Shown piece by piece: positions 25,413 to 34,925 of a stretch of DNA of 64,000 nucleotides. Position 1 is the first letter of the stretch; each line of letters starts with the position of its first letter. Origin of the DNA: Sutcliffiella tianshenii (GTDB lineage: Bacteria; Bacillota; Bacilli; Bacillales; Bacillaceae_I); contig NZ_JAFBED010000003.1 of NCBI RefSeq assembly GCF_016908565.1, positions 186,001-250,000 of the forward strand. Direction: 5' to 3'. The notes beneath the pieces were generated by a model. It was not told the DNA's origin, made no database searches, and saw nothing but the letters and a program-made list of their open reading frames with translations. Both the position numbers and the translations under genes were made by a program.

Positions 25413-26838
25413 TGGATTTCCCTCCTTTGTCACGCTCATCGAACCAGTCACGGAATCGTTTTTTGTCAGGTGCCGGGAATTCCCTGATAGCCGTCCAGCT
25501 TTTTAGGGGGCCAGGCCCCTTGGAAATCGAATCATCTACTGTAAAAGGGTTGAGGGCGGACGGTGCCAGCTTGGAGCCAACCTTATACATGAGAGGCGAA
25601 GCAGCACCAAGGCCGAACGCTTTCATGGCTAGCTTTTCTGAAATGGGGGCGCGCCCTTCTTTTTCTACTATTTTCTGACGATGCTTGTGCAAGAGTTCAT
25701 GCAACGGTATTTTTACCGGACATGCTTCCGTACAGGCTGCGCATAGTGTCGAAGCATAGGGAAGCTCCTTGTGGTCGTCATACCCGTCAAGCAATGGAGT
25801 CAAGACCGCCCCGATCGGACCGGGATAGATGCTGCCATAGGAATGTCCACCGATATGCCTGTATACCGGACAGACGTTGATACAGGCCGCACAACGGATG
25901 CACTGCAGCACGGATTGGAATTCCGTACCGAGAATTTTCGATCTGCCGTTATCAATGATGACGAGGTGGAATTCCTCCGGCCCATCGACATCTCCTTCTT
26001 CGCGAGGTCCCGTCAAAGTAGTCACATAGCTCGTAAGCTTCTGCCCAACCGCACTGCGTGTCAGAAGACTGACCAACACCTCGAGCTCCTCATAGGTCGG
26101 AACGAGTCTCTCCATTCCCATCACGGTAATCTGCGTTTTGGGCAGGGCTGTCACTAATCTTGCGTTTCCTTCATTCGTTACAAGACTGATAGAACCGGAT
26201 TCCGCAACGGCAAAGTTACAGCCGGTGATCCCGATGTCTGCAGTGAGAAATTCCTTTCGCAGCATTTCACGGGCATGCAGGGCGAGCTCCTCCGGTTTTT
26301 CTGTTTTCTGATAGGCAAGCTTAACCCTGAAAACGTCCCTGATCTGCTGCTTGTTTTTGTGCAAGGCAGGGGCCACAATATGGGATGGCGGATCATGGTC
26401 ATCCACTTGCAGGATGTATTCCCCAAGGTCCGTTTCAATCACTTCACACCCGATGGCTTCCAATGCTTCGTTCATCGAGATCTCTTCTGTCACCATCGAC
26501 TTGGATTTCACGACTTTACGGGCATTTTTTCGCTTCGCCACGTCCTGGATATACGTGTTTGCCTCTTCGGCTGTTTTCGCAAAAAACACATGTCCACCGC
26601 GTTTTGCCACGTTTTCACTTAGCTCATGCAAGTAATAATCTAAGTTATCAAGTACATGCTGACGGATCTCCTCGCCATGCGAACGCCACTCCTCCCAGTC
26701 GCCAAGCTCGACGGTCGACTCTATCTTTCTCGTCCGGAGCCGCTCCTGTGCGCTTGCTACAGCACCGCGCATGAACTGGTCTTCTATGCCTTTTTTCGAT
26801 CTGTCTTTAAAAGATTCATTCCCGATTTTCAATGCCAT
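25393..26838 (-). CDS. lutB: Lactate utilization protein B, iron-sulfur
   Basis: This 481-residue protein has an N-terminal LUD domain (residues ~60-300) and a ferredoxin-like region with two [4Fe-4S] motifs: [15 protein letters not shown] and, further on, [13 protein letters not shown]. It transfers electrons in the LutABC L-lactate oxidation complex in the cytosol. GGAGG lies 11 nt before the ATG, 20 bp after lutA. An extra Pro-rich C-terminal extension ([22 protein letters not shown]) follows the usual domains. Confidence 0.95.
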   Translation of the reverse strand: MALKIGNESFKDRSKKGIEDQFMRGAVASAQERLRTRKIESTVELGDWEEWRSHGEEIRQHVLDNLDYYLHELSENVAKRGGHVFFAKTAEEANTYIQDVAKRKNARKVVKSKSMVTEEISMNEALEAIGCEVIETDLGEYILQVDDHDPPSHIVAPALHKNKQQIRDVFRVKLAYQKTEKPEELALHAREMLRKEFLTADIGITGCNFAVAESGSISLVTNEGNARLVTALPKTQITVMGMERLVPTYEELEVLVSLLTRSAVGQKLTSYVTTLTGPREEGDVDGPEEFHLVIIDNGRSKILGTEFQSVLQCIRCAACINVCPVYRHIGGHSYGSIYPGPIGAVLTPLLDGYDDHKELPYASTLCAACTEACPVKIPLHELLHKHRQKIVEKEGRAPISEKLAMKAFGLGAASPLMYKVGSKLAPSALNPFTVDDSISKGPGPLKSWTAIREFPAPDKKRFRDWFDERDKGGKSNERNDS

Positions 26839-26858
26839 TGTCTTCTGCGCCTCCTTTC

Positions 26859-27575
26859 TTAACGACTATTCAACACTTCCGCAATATGCATCACTTTTAC
26901 CGGCTTTTCCAGGCGCTTTGAACGTCCGCCGATATTCATGAGGCAGCCGCAATCCGCTCCGATGAGATAGTCCGCCTGCACTTCTTCGATATGGTGAACC
27001 TTTTCATCCACCATCTGCTGGGAGATATTGCCCATCTTCACAGAAAATGTCCCGCCAAATCCACAGCAATTATGGGCATTCGGAAGTGGCGTGAATTCCA
27101 ATCCATCGACATTTGCGAGCAGCTTCATCGGCTCATCTTTTACGCCGAGCAATCTCGTCATATGGCAGCTCGTGTGATAGGTGGCGCGGCCCGAAAGCTT
27201 TGCACCGACATCCTCCACCTTCAACACCCTTACAATGAATTGCGTGAATTCGTACGTTTTGGCAGCGAGCTTCTCCGCCTTCTCCTTCCAGACCGGATCA
27301 TCCTTGAAAACATGGGGATATTCCTTGAACATCACAGCACAGGATCCTGATGGGGTGACCACATAATCCGACCTCTCGAATGTGCGGATCATCCTTTTCA
27401 TTGCTTCCTTGGACTCATTCACATATCCACTATTGTAGGCAGGCTGTCCACAACAGATCTGCCCATCTGGAAAATCCACCTCACAGCCGAATCTCTCCAG
27501 CACTTCAACGGTCGCCTTTCCTACATTCGTCTGGAACATATCCACAAGGCATGTCGCGAACAAACTTACTTTCAT
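26859..27575 (-). CDS. lutA: Lactate utilization protein A, cysteine-rich
   Basis: This 238-residue protein carries two CCG domains: [12 protein letters not shown] with upstream ATCLVDMF, and CHMTRLLG with [10 protein letters not shown]. Such domains bind an unusual iron-sulfur cofactor in heterodisulfide-reductase-like proteins. It is first of the lutABC operon. The leader holds a -35-like TTGACT (27650-27655, minus), the LutR-type palindrome just upstream of it and a cre-like site downstream, consistent with induction by lactate and repression by glucose. Confidence 0.95.
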   Translation of the reverse strand: MKVSLFATCLVDMFQTNVGKATVEVLERFGCEVDFPDGQICCGQPAYNSGYVNESKEAMKRMIRTFERSDYVVTPSGSCAVMFKEYPHVFKDDPVWKEKAEKLAAKTYEFTQFIVRVLKVEDVGAKLSGRATYHTSCHMTRLLGVKDEPMKLLANVDGLEFTPLPNAHNCCGFGGTFSVKMGNISQQMVDEKVHHIEEVQADYLIGADCGCLMNIGGRSKRLEKPVKVMHIAEVLNSR

Positions 27576-27598
27576 TCCGAAAACTCCCCTCTTTTGCA

Positions 27599-27612
27599 GA
27601 AAGCGTTTACTT
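27599..27612. promoter_or_regulatory. Candidate CcpA cre site before lutA
   Basis: On the minus strand GTAAACGCTTTC matches the core of the cre consensus, between the promoter and lutA. Confidence 0.55.
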
Positions 27613-27657
27613 TTATAGTAATCTTATCATCTTACAATCCATTAAATTAGTCAACCG

Positions 27658-27672
27658 GTCATCTGATGATTA
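27658..27672. promoter_or_regulatory. Candidate LutR operator before lutA
   Basis: GGTCATCTGATGATT contains the 11-bp palindrome TCATCTGATGA. The identical 15 bp occur in reverse orientation at 28617-28631 before lutP. The site ends 2 bp from the -35 element of lutA. FadR-type GntR proteins such as LutR bind palindromes of this form. Confidence 0.75.
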
Positions 27673-27689
27673 AGAAGTATTAAATCCAG

Positions 27690-27728
27690 AAAAAAAACTC
27701 CCCTAGAGTCGTCTTCGTTCCTGGGGAG
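27690..27728 (-). terminator. Terminator of lutR
   Basis: CTCCCCAG...TAGGGGAG stem followed on the minus strand by TTTTTTT. Confidence 0.8.
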
Positions 27729-27747
27729 GCTGCTTTCTGATTTTCTG

Positions 27748-28467
27748 TTATTCAGTTGGACGGATAAACTTGCTCAATACCTGCTCGACCGCTCCGAGAT
27801 GCTCCAGGATTCTTTTTTGCGCCAGGACCTCATCCTGCTGTTCAATCGCTTCATAGATTTGTTCGTGATCATGGTACAATCTCTCGGATGTGACTTGCTT
27901 CCCGTATAGCCATAATCGCCTTGTTTCCCTCATCGTTTCCACCATGATGCCTGATACGCTATTCATCAGGCTGACCAGCAAAGGATTTTGCGAAGCTTCT
28001 GCGATTGCCAGGTGAAACGCGAAGTCCGCCTGTTCTCCGAGCTCCTCGTTCCCGAAAGCATCTTTCATTTCCTGCAGGGATTTTTTCATGTCAGCAAGAT
28101 TGGATTCATTGCGCCGTTGTGCTGCAGCAGCCACCGCCCCCACTTCCAGGATCCTTCTGATCTCGAGAAGATGCGCCAAGTCGTCCTTCCTCATCAGGAC
28201 TGCTGTGGAAACGGGAAGGGAAAGCATATCGGCATGGAACTCTTTTATAAATGTCCCTTCACCCTGGCGTATATCCAGAATCCCCATTGCACGCAAGGCG
28301 GATAGGGCTTCGCGGACCGCAGAACGGCTTACCTGGAAGCTTTCTGAAAGCTGCTCAACCGAGCTTAATCTGTCTCCAGGGTGAAATTCTCCTTGTTTAA
28401 TCATTTGAAGCAGGCTGTCGGCCACTTCTTCGTATATCTTTTTCGGTTTTATCTTTTTGTATATCAT
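27748..28467 (-). CDS. lutR: FadR-subfamily GntR regulator, LutR-type
   Basis: The protein has an N-terminal winged helix (RLSSVEQLSESFQVSRSAVRE recognition region, shown in two parts at residues ~35-55, and RQGEGTFI) and an FCD ligand-binding domain (RRILEVGAVAAAAQR, ADFAFHLAIAEAS, HDHEQIYEAI with metal-binding histidines). In B. subtilis LutR represses lutABC and responds to lactate. Here it lies between lutABC and lutP, and identical palindromes precede both. The ATG at 28467 (239 residues) is used; an ATG 12 nt upstream is also possible and has a comparable binding site. Confidence 0.88.
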   Translation of the reverse strand: MIYKKIKPKKIYEEVADSLLQMIKQGEFHPGDRLSSVEQLSESFQVSRSAVREALSALRAMGILDIRQGEGTFIKEFHADMLSLPVSTAVLMRKDDLAHLLEIRRILEVGAVAAAAQRRNESNLADMKKSLQEMKDAFGNEELGEQADFAFHLAIAEASQNPLLVSLMNSVSGIMVETMRETRRLWLYGKQVTSERLYHDHEQIYEAIEQQDEVLAQKRILEHLGAVEQVLSKFIRPTE

Positions 28468-28616
28468 CCTGCACCTCATGTCTTACTTCCATTAGTACTA
28501 TTGTATCAATGATGCCCGGAAAAATAAAAGAATCTCTACGGATCGGATATAGAAAATTCGTAAGAATAGAAAAAATAGATTGAATATTGTTTGCGCTTAC
28601 ACTAACATATACGTAT

Positions 28617-28631
28617 AATCATCAGATGACC
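28617..28631. promoter_or_regulatory. Candidate LutR operator before lutP
   Basis: AATCATCAGATGACC, the exact reverse complement of the site before lutA (27658-27672). It lies 80 bp upstream of the lutP start, in the region expected for the promoter. Confidence 0.75.
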
Positions 28632-28667
28632 AAATGATTAACAGACTTATCCTTTACTAACAAAAAA

Positions 28668-28681
28668 TGAAAACGCTTTTA
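28668..28681. promoter_or_regulatory. Candidate CcpA cre site before lutP
   Basis: TGAAAACGCTTTTA differs from the cre consensus at about one position and lies between the LutR site and the lutP ribosome binding site. Confidence 0.6.
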
Positions 28682-28710
28682 AAAAAGTCACTTTATCTGG
28701 AGGTACACGA

Positions 28711-30540
28711 ATGGGCTTAGGAATCCTTTCACTTATCGCTATTTTACCGGTGATCACCATCATGCTGTTTCTCGTGATCCTGAACTGGCCAGCCAGCAGG
28801 GCCATGCCGGTCGCACTTATCGTCACTATTCTTTCCGCCATTTTCCTATGGGGCACAAAGGTGAATGTGGTGGCCGGAGCTGCTGTAAATGGTATTTTTA
28901 CTGCACTGGATATTTTATTCATTGTATTTGGGGCCGTACTTTTGCTTAACACGGTAAAAGAAAGCGGTGCAATCAACACCATCAGGCAGGGCTTCATCAG
29001 CATCTCGCCAGACCGCCGCATTCAAGCCATCATCATCGCTTGGCTGTTCGGGGCATTTATAGAAGGTGCAGCCGGTTTTGGAACACCGGCAGCAATTGCC
29101 GCACCCCTGCTAGTTGCCATCGGATTCCCTGCACTTGCAGCTGTCATGGTTGCCCTGATTATCCAAAGTACCCCTGTTTCCTTTGGGGCAATCGGGACAC
29201 CGATACAGGTTGGCGTAAACACAGGGCTTCGCGATCAGGCCGCTGTAACTAACGCTTTGCAAGGAACAGGAATGACCTTTGATCAGTATCTACTGCAAAT
29301 CGCTGCTAATGTCGGATTCTTCCATATGATTATCGGAATGCTTATCCCATTATTCATGGTCGCGATGCTGACACGTTATTTTGGAAAAGAACGCTCTTTC
29401 CGTGAAGGTTTGAAGGTCTGGAAATTCGCTCTTTTTGCAGGGGCAGCTTTCACGATTCCGTATTACTTGATTGCGCTTCTTTTAGGGCCGGAATTCCCTT
29501 CCCTGATCGGTTCGTTGATTGGACTATTGATTGTCGTACCGGCAGCAAAAGCTGGATTCTTGATTCCTAAAGAAGGAGAGCATTTTGAATTTGAGGCAAA
29601 AAATCGTTGGGAGCCTGAATGGCTTGGAGCCCTCAACCATCAGACCTTGGAAGTTCAAAAGGATAAGAAAAGCATCAGCATCTGGATGGCCTGGCTTCCA
29701 TATGTGCTTGTTGCGGGACTTTTGGTGTTAACAAGAACGGTAGATTGGTTGGGCACTCTATTGAAAGACCCTGCAGTGACCATCAAGCTCAAAAATGTCT
29801 TTGGCTCCGGCATCGATTCTGCCACGAGCCCTCTCTTCCTGCCAGGATTCATTTTTGTCACGATATCGGTTCTGACCTTTTTCCTTCACTCTATGAAAAA
29901 GGCAAACTATCAAAAAGCCTGGAAAGATTCATTTAAAACAGTCGTCGCTGCAGGTGCAGCACTCATCTTTGCCGTCCCGATGATCAAGATTTTCCTGTTG
30001 ACTTCACTGAGTGCAGATAAAGTGGCAGCCGCCGCTGAAGAACTTGTCGGAAAAAACATGCCGCTTGTCCTCGCAGCTGGAATATCCAATATGGTGGGCG
30101 ACTTCTGGCCGGTCATCGCACCAGTCATCGGGGCTCTTGGCGCATTTGTGGCTGGAAGCAACACCTTCAGCAATATGATGTTCTCCCTCTTCCAGTTCGG
30201 AACGGCAGAAAGTGTCGGTCTGGACGTCCATCAGGCCGGGATGGTAGTGGCACTTCAGGCAATCGGTGGTGCAGCCGGGAATATGATCTGTGTCCATAAT
30301 GTCGTTGCCGCATCCGCTACCGTTGGGCTTGTCGGAAAAGAAGGCGCACTGATCCGCAGAGTCCTGTTCCCGCTAAGCTATTATCTTCTTGCCGGCGGAA
30401 CCCTAGGCATGGCAATCATCAATGGTGGGCTGAATGTCTGGTTCATCATCTATGGGGTTGTTCTCATGAGTTTCATCTATTATATGGTAAGCTATAAAGG
30501 AAAAGGCTCTCTATCTGTCGAACGTAACATAGGAGCTTAA
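28711..30540 (+). CDS. lutP: L-lactate permease LutP (LctP family)
   Basis: This 609-residue transporter takes up L-lactate (and glycolate) with protons. At least 13 hydrophobic helices are visible. Family signatures include [37 protein letters not shown] and [17 protein letters not shown]. It is somewhat longer than the usual ~560 residues, with a longer central soluble loop (~285-320). GGAGG lies 8-9 nt before the ATG. It is transcribed away from lutR and ends in a terminator. Confidence 0.95.
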   Translation: MGLGILSLIAILPVITIMLFLVILNWPASRAMPVALIVTILSAIFLWGTKVNVVAGAAVNGIFTALDILFIVFGAVLLLNTVKESGAINTIRQGFISISPDRRIQAIIIAWLFGAFIEGAAGFGTPAAIAAPLLVAIGFPALAAVMVALIIQSTPVSFGAIGTPIQVGVNTGLRDQAAVTNALQGTGMTFDQYLLQIAANVGFFHMIIGMLIPLFMVAMLTRYFGKERSFREGLKVWKFALFAGAAFTIPYYLIALLLGPEFPSLIGSLIGLLIVVPAAKAGFLIPKEGEHFEFEAKNRWEPEWLGALNHQTLEVQKDKKSISIWMAWLPYVLVAGLLVLTRTVDWLGTLLKDPAVTIKLKNVFGSGIDSATSPLFLPGFIFVTISVLTFFLHSMKKANYQKAWKDSFKTVVAAGAALIFAVPMIKIFLLTSLSADKVAAAAEELVGKNMPLVLAAGISNMVGDFWPVIAPVIGALGAFVAGSNTFSNMMFSLFQFGTAESVGLDVHQAGMVVALQAIGGAAGNMICVHNVVAASATVGLVGKEGALIRRVLFPLSYYLLAGGTLGMAIINGGLNVWFIIYGVVLMSFIYYMVSYKGKGSLSVERNIGA

Positions 30541-30542
30541 TG

Positions 30543-30593
30543 AAGAAGAAAACGACTTTGGATGAAGCTTTTCCAAGGTTGTTTTCTTTCTTT
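30543..30593 (+). terminator. Terminator of lutP
   Basis: GAAGAAAACGAC-TTTGGA pairs with TTCCAAG-GTTGTTTTCTTTC and is followed by TTTT. Confidence 0.8.
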
Positions 30594-30800
30594 TAAGCTC
30601 TTTTCCGTAAAGTTTGATGCTTAAGTCCGAAAAAATCGGCACTTGGATTTTTTATAGCATTTATCCAAGTAATATTCAAAATGGAATAATCAGTCACATG
30701 GGAAAAGAGCACGAATGAAAGTAATTTAACGTGTTTACGTTGAATACGTCATAAGTAACAATGTATGCGAAAACAGCATTCTTATACCAGGAGGATCCAC

Positions 30801-31901
30801 ATGCTGCGCACTTCACTTGCAAAAAAAATCATACGAGAAGTAAAGAGTTTTATAAAAGAAGACCTGATCATGGTCGATACATCAGGCACCATTATTGCAA
30901 GCACCGATCCTGCGAGAATCGGCAACTATCATGAGGGTGCTTTTATCGCTGCTTCCGAAAAGGAAATGAAAATAATCACCCAAGCGGACGAGAAGGTGCT
31001 CGAAGGCGTGAAGGCCGGGATCACTCTACCCCTTTTCCATCAGCAAAGGGTAGTTGGAGTGATCGGCATCACTGGAACGCCGGAGAAAGTATTGCCCTAC
31101 GGAGAACTGATCAAGAAGATGACCGAGCTTCTCATCCAGGAAAACTACTACCAGGACCAGTTCGAATGGGAAGCAAGATCGCTTGAAACCTTTGTATTTG
31201 ATTGGCTGCTAAAAGACGGGCCATCTTCCGCCCTCCAAAAGCGGGCAGAGGTCCTCGGGGTCAATATGGAGGTAAGCCGTCAGGTTGTGTTAATCGAATT
31301 TCAAGGCGACAGCACCCTCCTGCAGCCGAAGAGATGGAATTTCTCGGAACAGAATATCGGCCTTAATGAAGACGATATTCTGGTGCAGTGGGGACATAAC
31401 CGGATGATTCTCTTATTGGAAAAACGGGAGAAAAACATCCTGCCTTTCTTGGAAAGATTGAGAAAAATATTGGAGAGGCTGGCTGTCACTTCAGTATTTA
31501 TTGGTGCAGGGAAAGACAGCACCATGTCATCTGTAAAGGAGTCTTACCTGGAAGCAGAAAGAGCCTTGGGAGTTTGCAATTGCGACCTCCCCATCGTCCT
31601 GGAAGAGAACCTGCGGCTGGAAATGATCCTGCAATCCATCCCAAAGCCAATCAAGGAGGAATTCTCTGGACGCATCCTCAGTCAGGTGCTAGGAGAAAAA
31701 GAACTGATGGATACGATACATGTCTACCTGGAAAAGCATTCTTCCCTGAAAGAAACTGCAGCCGAACTGCATATTCATATCAACACGCTGCACTACAGGC
31801 TGAAAAAGTTCGAAACACTCACCAATTTAAACCTGAAGGAAGTCCGCGATGTGACTTCACTCTATCTATCCCTTCTTTTTTTGGATGAACATACAAAATA
31901 A
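30801..31901 (+). CDS. CdaR-type (sugar diacid) transcriptional regulator
   Basis: This 366-residue protein has an N-terminal sugar-diacid-recognition domain (residues ~1-130: DLIMVDTSGTIIASTDPARIGNYHEGA in two parts) and a C-terminal PucR/CdaR helix-turn-helix (LKETAAELHIHINTLHYRLKK). In E. coli CdaR activates glucarate/glycerate genes; Bacillaceae homologues control glycolate or related pathways. Its position directly before glcD-glcF suggests it activates that operon, possibly in response to glycolate or glycerate. The ATG at 30801 has AGGAGG 6 nt upstream; a start 36 nt earlier lacks one. Confidence 0.88.
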   Translation: MLRTSLAKKIIREVKSFIKEDLIMVDTSGTIIASTDPARIGNYHEGAFIAASEKEMKIITQADEKVLEGVKAGITLPLFHQQRVVGVIGITGTPEKVLPYGELIKKMTELLIQENYYQDQFEWEARSLETFVFDWLLKDGPSSALQKRAEVLGVNMEVSRQVVLIEFQGDSTLLQPKRWNFSEQNIGLNEDDILVQWGHNRMILLLEKREKNILPFLERLRKILERLAVTSVFIGAGKDSTMSSVKESYLEAERALGVCNCDLPIVLEENLRLEMILQSIPKPIKEEFSGRILSQVLGEKELMDTIHVYLEKHSSLKETAAELHIHINTLHYRLKKFETLTNLNLKEVRDVTSLYLSLLFLDEHTK

Positions 31902-31911
31902 AACGGATATA

Positions 31912-31955
31912 AACCCTTTCTCTTTAGATAAATACACATAGAGAAAGGGTTCTTT
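31912..31955 (+). terminator. Terminator of the CdaR-type gene
   Basis: AACCCTTTCTCT pairs with AGAGAAAGGGTT, followed by CTTTATTTT. Confidence 0.85.
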
Positions 31956-32003
31956 ATTTTATATGATGGAAGAAAGAATTGACCCATGAGGAGGCTCGTT
32001 CCA

Positions 32004-33416
32004 ATGATTTCAAAAAGCTTAAAAGATCAGTTCATTCAAATAGTCGGCGCGGACAATTACCGTGATAGCGCAGCGGAGAAACTCGTATACTCCTACGACG
32101 CCACCCCGAACTTCCAATCGATGCCGGATGCGGTGATCGTACCCCGCAATGCGGAGGAAGTCTCAATGATTGTGAAGCTATGCAATGAAAATCGCATTCC
32201 TTTAGTACCGCGCGGCTCCGGAACAAACCTGTGCGCAGGGACCTGTCCGACAGAGGGCGGGATTGTCCTACTTTTTACACACATGAATCAGATTCTGGAA
32301 ATAGATGAAGAGAACCTGACCGTGACGGTGCAGCCTGGTGTGGTGACGCTGGATATGATTCATGCCGTGGAGGCTAAAGGCCTTTTCTATCCTCCTGACC
32401 CGAGCTCGATGAAAATCTCGACGATCGGTGGAAACATCAACGAAAACTCCGGTGGGCTTCGCGGCCTGAAGTATGGCGTCACACGGGATTATGTGCTTGC
32501 ACTGGAGGCGGTCCTTCCGAACGGTGATATCATCCGGACCGGCGGGAAGCTGGCAAAGGATGTGGCAGGCTATGACCTGACCCGCCTTTTTGTAGGTTCA
32601 GAAGGTACTTTATGTGTCATAACGGAGGCAACCTTGAAGCTTGTGCCGATGCCGGAGACAAAAAAGACGATGCTTGCGTTGTATCAGGATATCGAGGCGG
32701 CGGCGAAGACCGTTTCGAAGATCATTTCAAATCAGATCATTCCGGCGACGCTCGAGTTCCTGGATCAGCCAACCTTGGAAGTGGTCGAGGATTTCGCTAA
32801 GATCGGCTTGCCTACCGATGTAAAAGCGGTGCTCCTGATCGAGCAGGATGGACCATTGGAAGTCGTGGAACGTGACATGAAAAAGATCCAGGGCATCTGT
32901 CTTCAGGAGCAGGCCGTTTCCGTTCAGGTGGCAGAGACGGAAATCGAAGCGGAAGCATTGCGGACTGCCCGCCGCTCCGCCCTCTCCGCCCTTGCACGCC
33001 TAAAGCCGACGACGATTTTAGAGGATGCCACGGTGCCACGCTCCGAAATCGCGAAAATGGTCAAGGCGATCAATGAAATCGCCGTGCGCCACAACGTCAA
33101 GATCTGTACGTTCGGCCATGCCGGAGACGGAAACCTCCATCCTACTGTGCCGACCGATGCACGGGATCACGAGGAAATGGAACGCGTCGAAGCAGCATTT
33201 GAAGAAATCTTTGCAGCTGCCATCGACCTTGGCGGAACGATTACCGGCGAACATGGCGTCGGCGTGATGAAGGCCCCCTACTTGGAGTGGAAGCTCGGGG
33301 CGGAAGGAATTGCGGCGATGAAGCTTGTCAAGCAGGCATTTGATCCGAATAACATCATGAATCCAGGCAAGGTATTTGCAAAAGAATCCCGCAAACGGGT
33401 GGTGATCTCCCGATGA
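32004..33416 (+). CDS. glcD: Glycolate oxidase subunit GlcD (FAD-linked oxidase)
   Basis: This 470-residue flavoprotein belongs to the PCMH-type FAD-binding family that oxidises glycolate or D-lactate. FAD-binding motifs are PRGSGTNLCAGTCP and, later, STIGGNINENSGGLRGLKYG (residues ~133-152) and DLTRLFVGSEGTLCVIT. The C-terminal oxidase domain shows HAGDGNLHP and GGTITGEHGVG. The ATG at 32004 has GAGGAGG 9 nt upstream. It overlaps glcF by 4 bp. Whether the substrate is glycolate, D-lactate or both cannot be told from sequence. Confidence 0.92.
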   Translation: MISKSLKDQFIQIVGADNYRDSAAEKLVYSYDATPNFQSMPDAVIVPRNAEEVSMIVKLCNENRIPLVPRGSGTNLCAGTCPTEGGIVLLFTHMNQILEIDEENLTVTVQPGVVTLDMIHAVEAKGLFYPPDPSSMKISTIGGNINENSGGLRGLKYGVTRDYVLALEAVLPNGDIIRTGGKLAKDVAGYDLTRLFVGSEGTLCVITEATLKLVPMPETKKTMLALYQDIEAAAKTVSKIISNQIIPATLEFLDQPTLEVVEDFAKIGLPTDVKAVLLIEQDGPLEVVERDMKKIQGICLQEQAVSVQVAETEIEAEALRTARRSALSALARLKPTTILEDATVPRSEIAKMVKAINEIAVRHNVKICTFGHAGDGNLHPTVPTDARDHEEMERVEAAFEEIFAAAIDLGGTITGEHGVGVMKAPYLEWKLGAEGIAAMKLVKQAFDPNNIMNPGKVFAKESRKRVVISR

Positions 33417-34750
33417 CGACCGCAAAAGAAAAGCAAGTTATTCAATCTGAATTCCAAAAACGAATGGATGAAGACGAACTTTTAAATTGCATGCGCTGTG
33501 GATTTTGCCTCCCATCCTGTCCCACCTATGTGGAATCAGGATTCAAGGAGTCCCACTCCCCTCGCGGAAGGATTGCGTTAATGAAGGGTGTCGTCGATGG
33601 GCTGATCGAGCCTGATGAGGATGTCGAACGCACACTGGACCTTTGCCTTGGCTGCCGCGCCTGTGAGCCTGTCTGTCCTTCCGGTGTGAAGTACGGGCAC
33701 CTCCTCGAAGAAGCACGCGATATCATCAACCAGCACAAAAAGCATTCCCTACCTGTCAGGGTGCTGCGAAAGACCGTTTTCAACGGCCTCTTCCCCCACC
33801 AGGACCGGATGCGCATGATGACTGGGATGCTTGGCATCTATCAGCGTTCAGGGGTTCAAAAGGTAGTGCAGAATTCCGGGATGATGAAGCTTTTACCAGA
33901 GAGTATGGCAACGATGGAGAGAGTGCTTCCACAGGTTCCGAGCCTGAAGAAAATGAAGGACCGCCCCTCCTATCTGCCTTCGATTGCGGAGCAGAAGAAA
34001 AAGGTCGCCTTCTTTTCCGGCTGTCTGATGGATACGATGTTCCTCGACACCAACAATGCAACGATGAAACTCCTGCAGCATGCCGGCTGTGAAATCGTGA
34101 TTCCGAAAAGCCAGGCCTGCTGCGGCGCACTTCATGGCCATAGCGGTGAAAAGGACGGCGCGAAGGAATTGGCAAAGCGCAATATTGCCGCCTTTGAAGA
34201 AATCGGGGTCGACTATATCATCACCAACGCGGGTGGGTGTGGGGCTTTTCTAGTCGACTATGACCATCTATTGAAGGATGACGCGGAATGGTACCCCCGC
34301 GCGGTGGCTTTTAAAGAAAAAATCAAGGATATGTCCGCGATTTTGGTAGAATTGGAGTTTCATAAGAAAATGAAATTACACGTTCGCCCTCAAAAGGTGA
34401 CATATCAGGATTCCTGCCATTTGAAGAATGTACAGGGAACGTTCCTGCAACCACGGATGCTCCTTCAGGCTGTCGACGGTGCGGCGTTCATCGAGATGAA
34501 AGATGCCGACCGTTGCTGCGGATCCGCCGGTATCTACAACATCGTCGAATCGGAAATGTCGATGAAGATCCTTGACCACAAGATGGAAAAAGTCGAGGAA
34601 AGCCAGGCAACAACGATAGTGACAGCGAATCCCGGCTGTCTCCTGCAGATGAAACTCGGGATTGAGCGTGAGGGACTTTCAGGTTTGATGAGGGCCGTGC
34701 ATATTGCAGACTTTTTGTTGGAGGCGGTAGAGGAAACTGATAAACTTTAG
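33413..34750 (+). CDS. glcF: Glycolate oxidase iron-sulfur subunit GlcF
   Basis: This 445-residue electron-transfer subunit has two ferredoxin-type [4Fe-4S] motifs near the N-terminus (CMRCGFCLPSCP and CLGCRACEPVCP) and two C-terminal CCG domains (SGCLMDTMF with CCGALHGHSG, and DSCHLKNVQ with CCGSAGIYN). The ATGA overlap with glcD indicates coupling. There is no glcE-type subunit between them, so the complex is the two-subunit form common in Bacillaceae. A terminator follows at 34763. Confidence 0.93.
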   Translation: MTTAKEKQVIQSEFQKRMDEDELLNCMRCGFCLPSCPTYVESGFKESHSPRGRIALMKGVVDGLIEPDEDVERTLDLCLGCRACEPVCPSGVKYGHLLEEARDIINQHKKHSLPVRVLRKTVFNGLFPHQDRMRMMTGMLGIYQRSGVQKVVQNSGMMKLLPESMATMERVLPQVPSLKKMKDRPSYLPSIAEQKKKVAFFSGCLMDTMFLDTNNATMKLLQHAGCEIVIPKSQACCGALHGHSGEKDGAKELAKRNIAAFEEIGVDYIITNAGGCGAFLVDYDHLLKDDAEWYPRAVAFKEKIKDMSAILVELEFHKKMKLHVRPQKVTYQDSCHLKNVQGTFLQPRMLLQAVDGAAFIEMKDADRCCGSAGIYNIVESEMSMKILDHKMEKVEESQATTIVTANPGCLLQMKLGIEREGLSGLMRAVHIADFLLEAVEETDKL

Positions 34751-34762
34751 GTCTTTTTCAAG

Positions 34763-34791
34763 AGCTTGGGCATAGCCCAGGCTTTTCTTTT
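34763..34791 (+). terminator. Terminator of glcDF
   Basis: AGC-TTGGGC-ATA-GCCCA-GGCT stem followed by TTTCTTTTT. Confidence 0.75.
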
Positions 34792-34925
34792 TGGAATAAT
34801 GTCCCAAGTTTTATTTCGCCATTTTTATACTTCCCATTCTATAAAAATAGTAAAATGGCATCAGAAACGATTTCCGTCTACATTCGTACATAACAGTTGA
34901 AGCAATTTAAACACAGGAGGACAAA

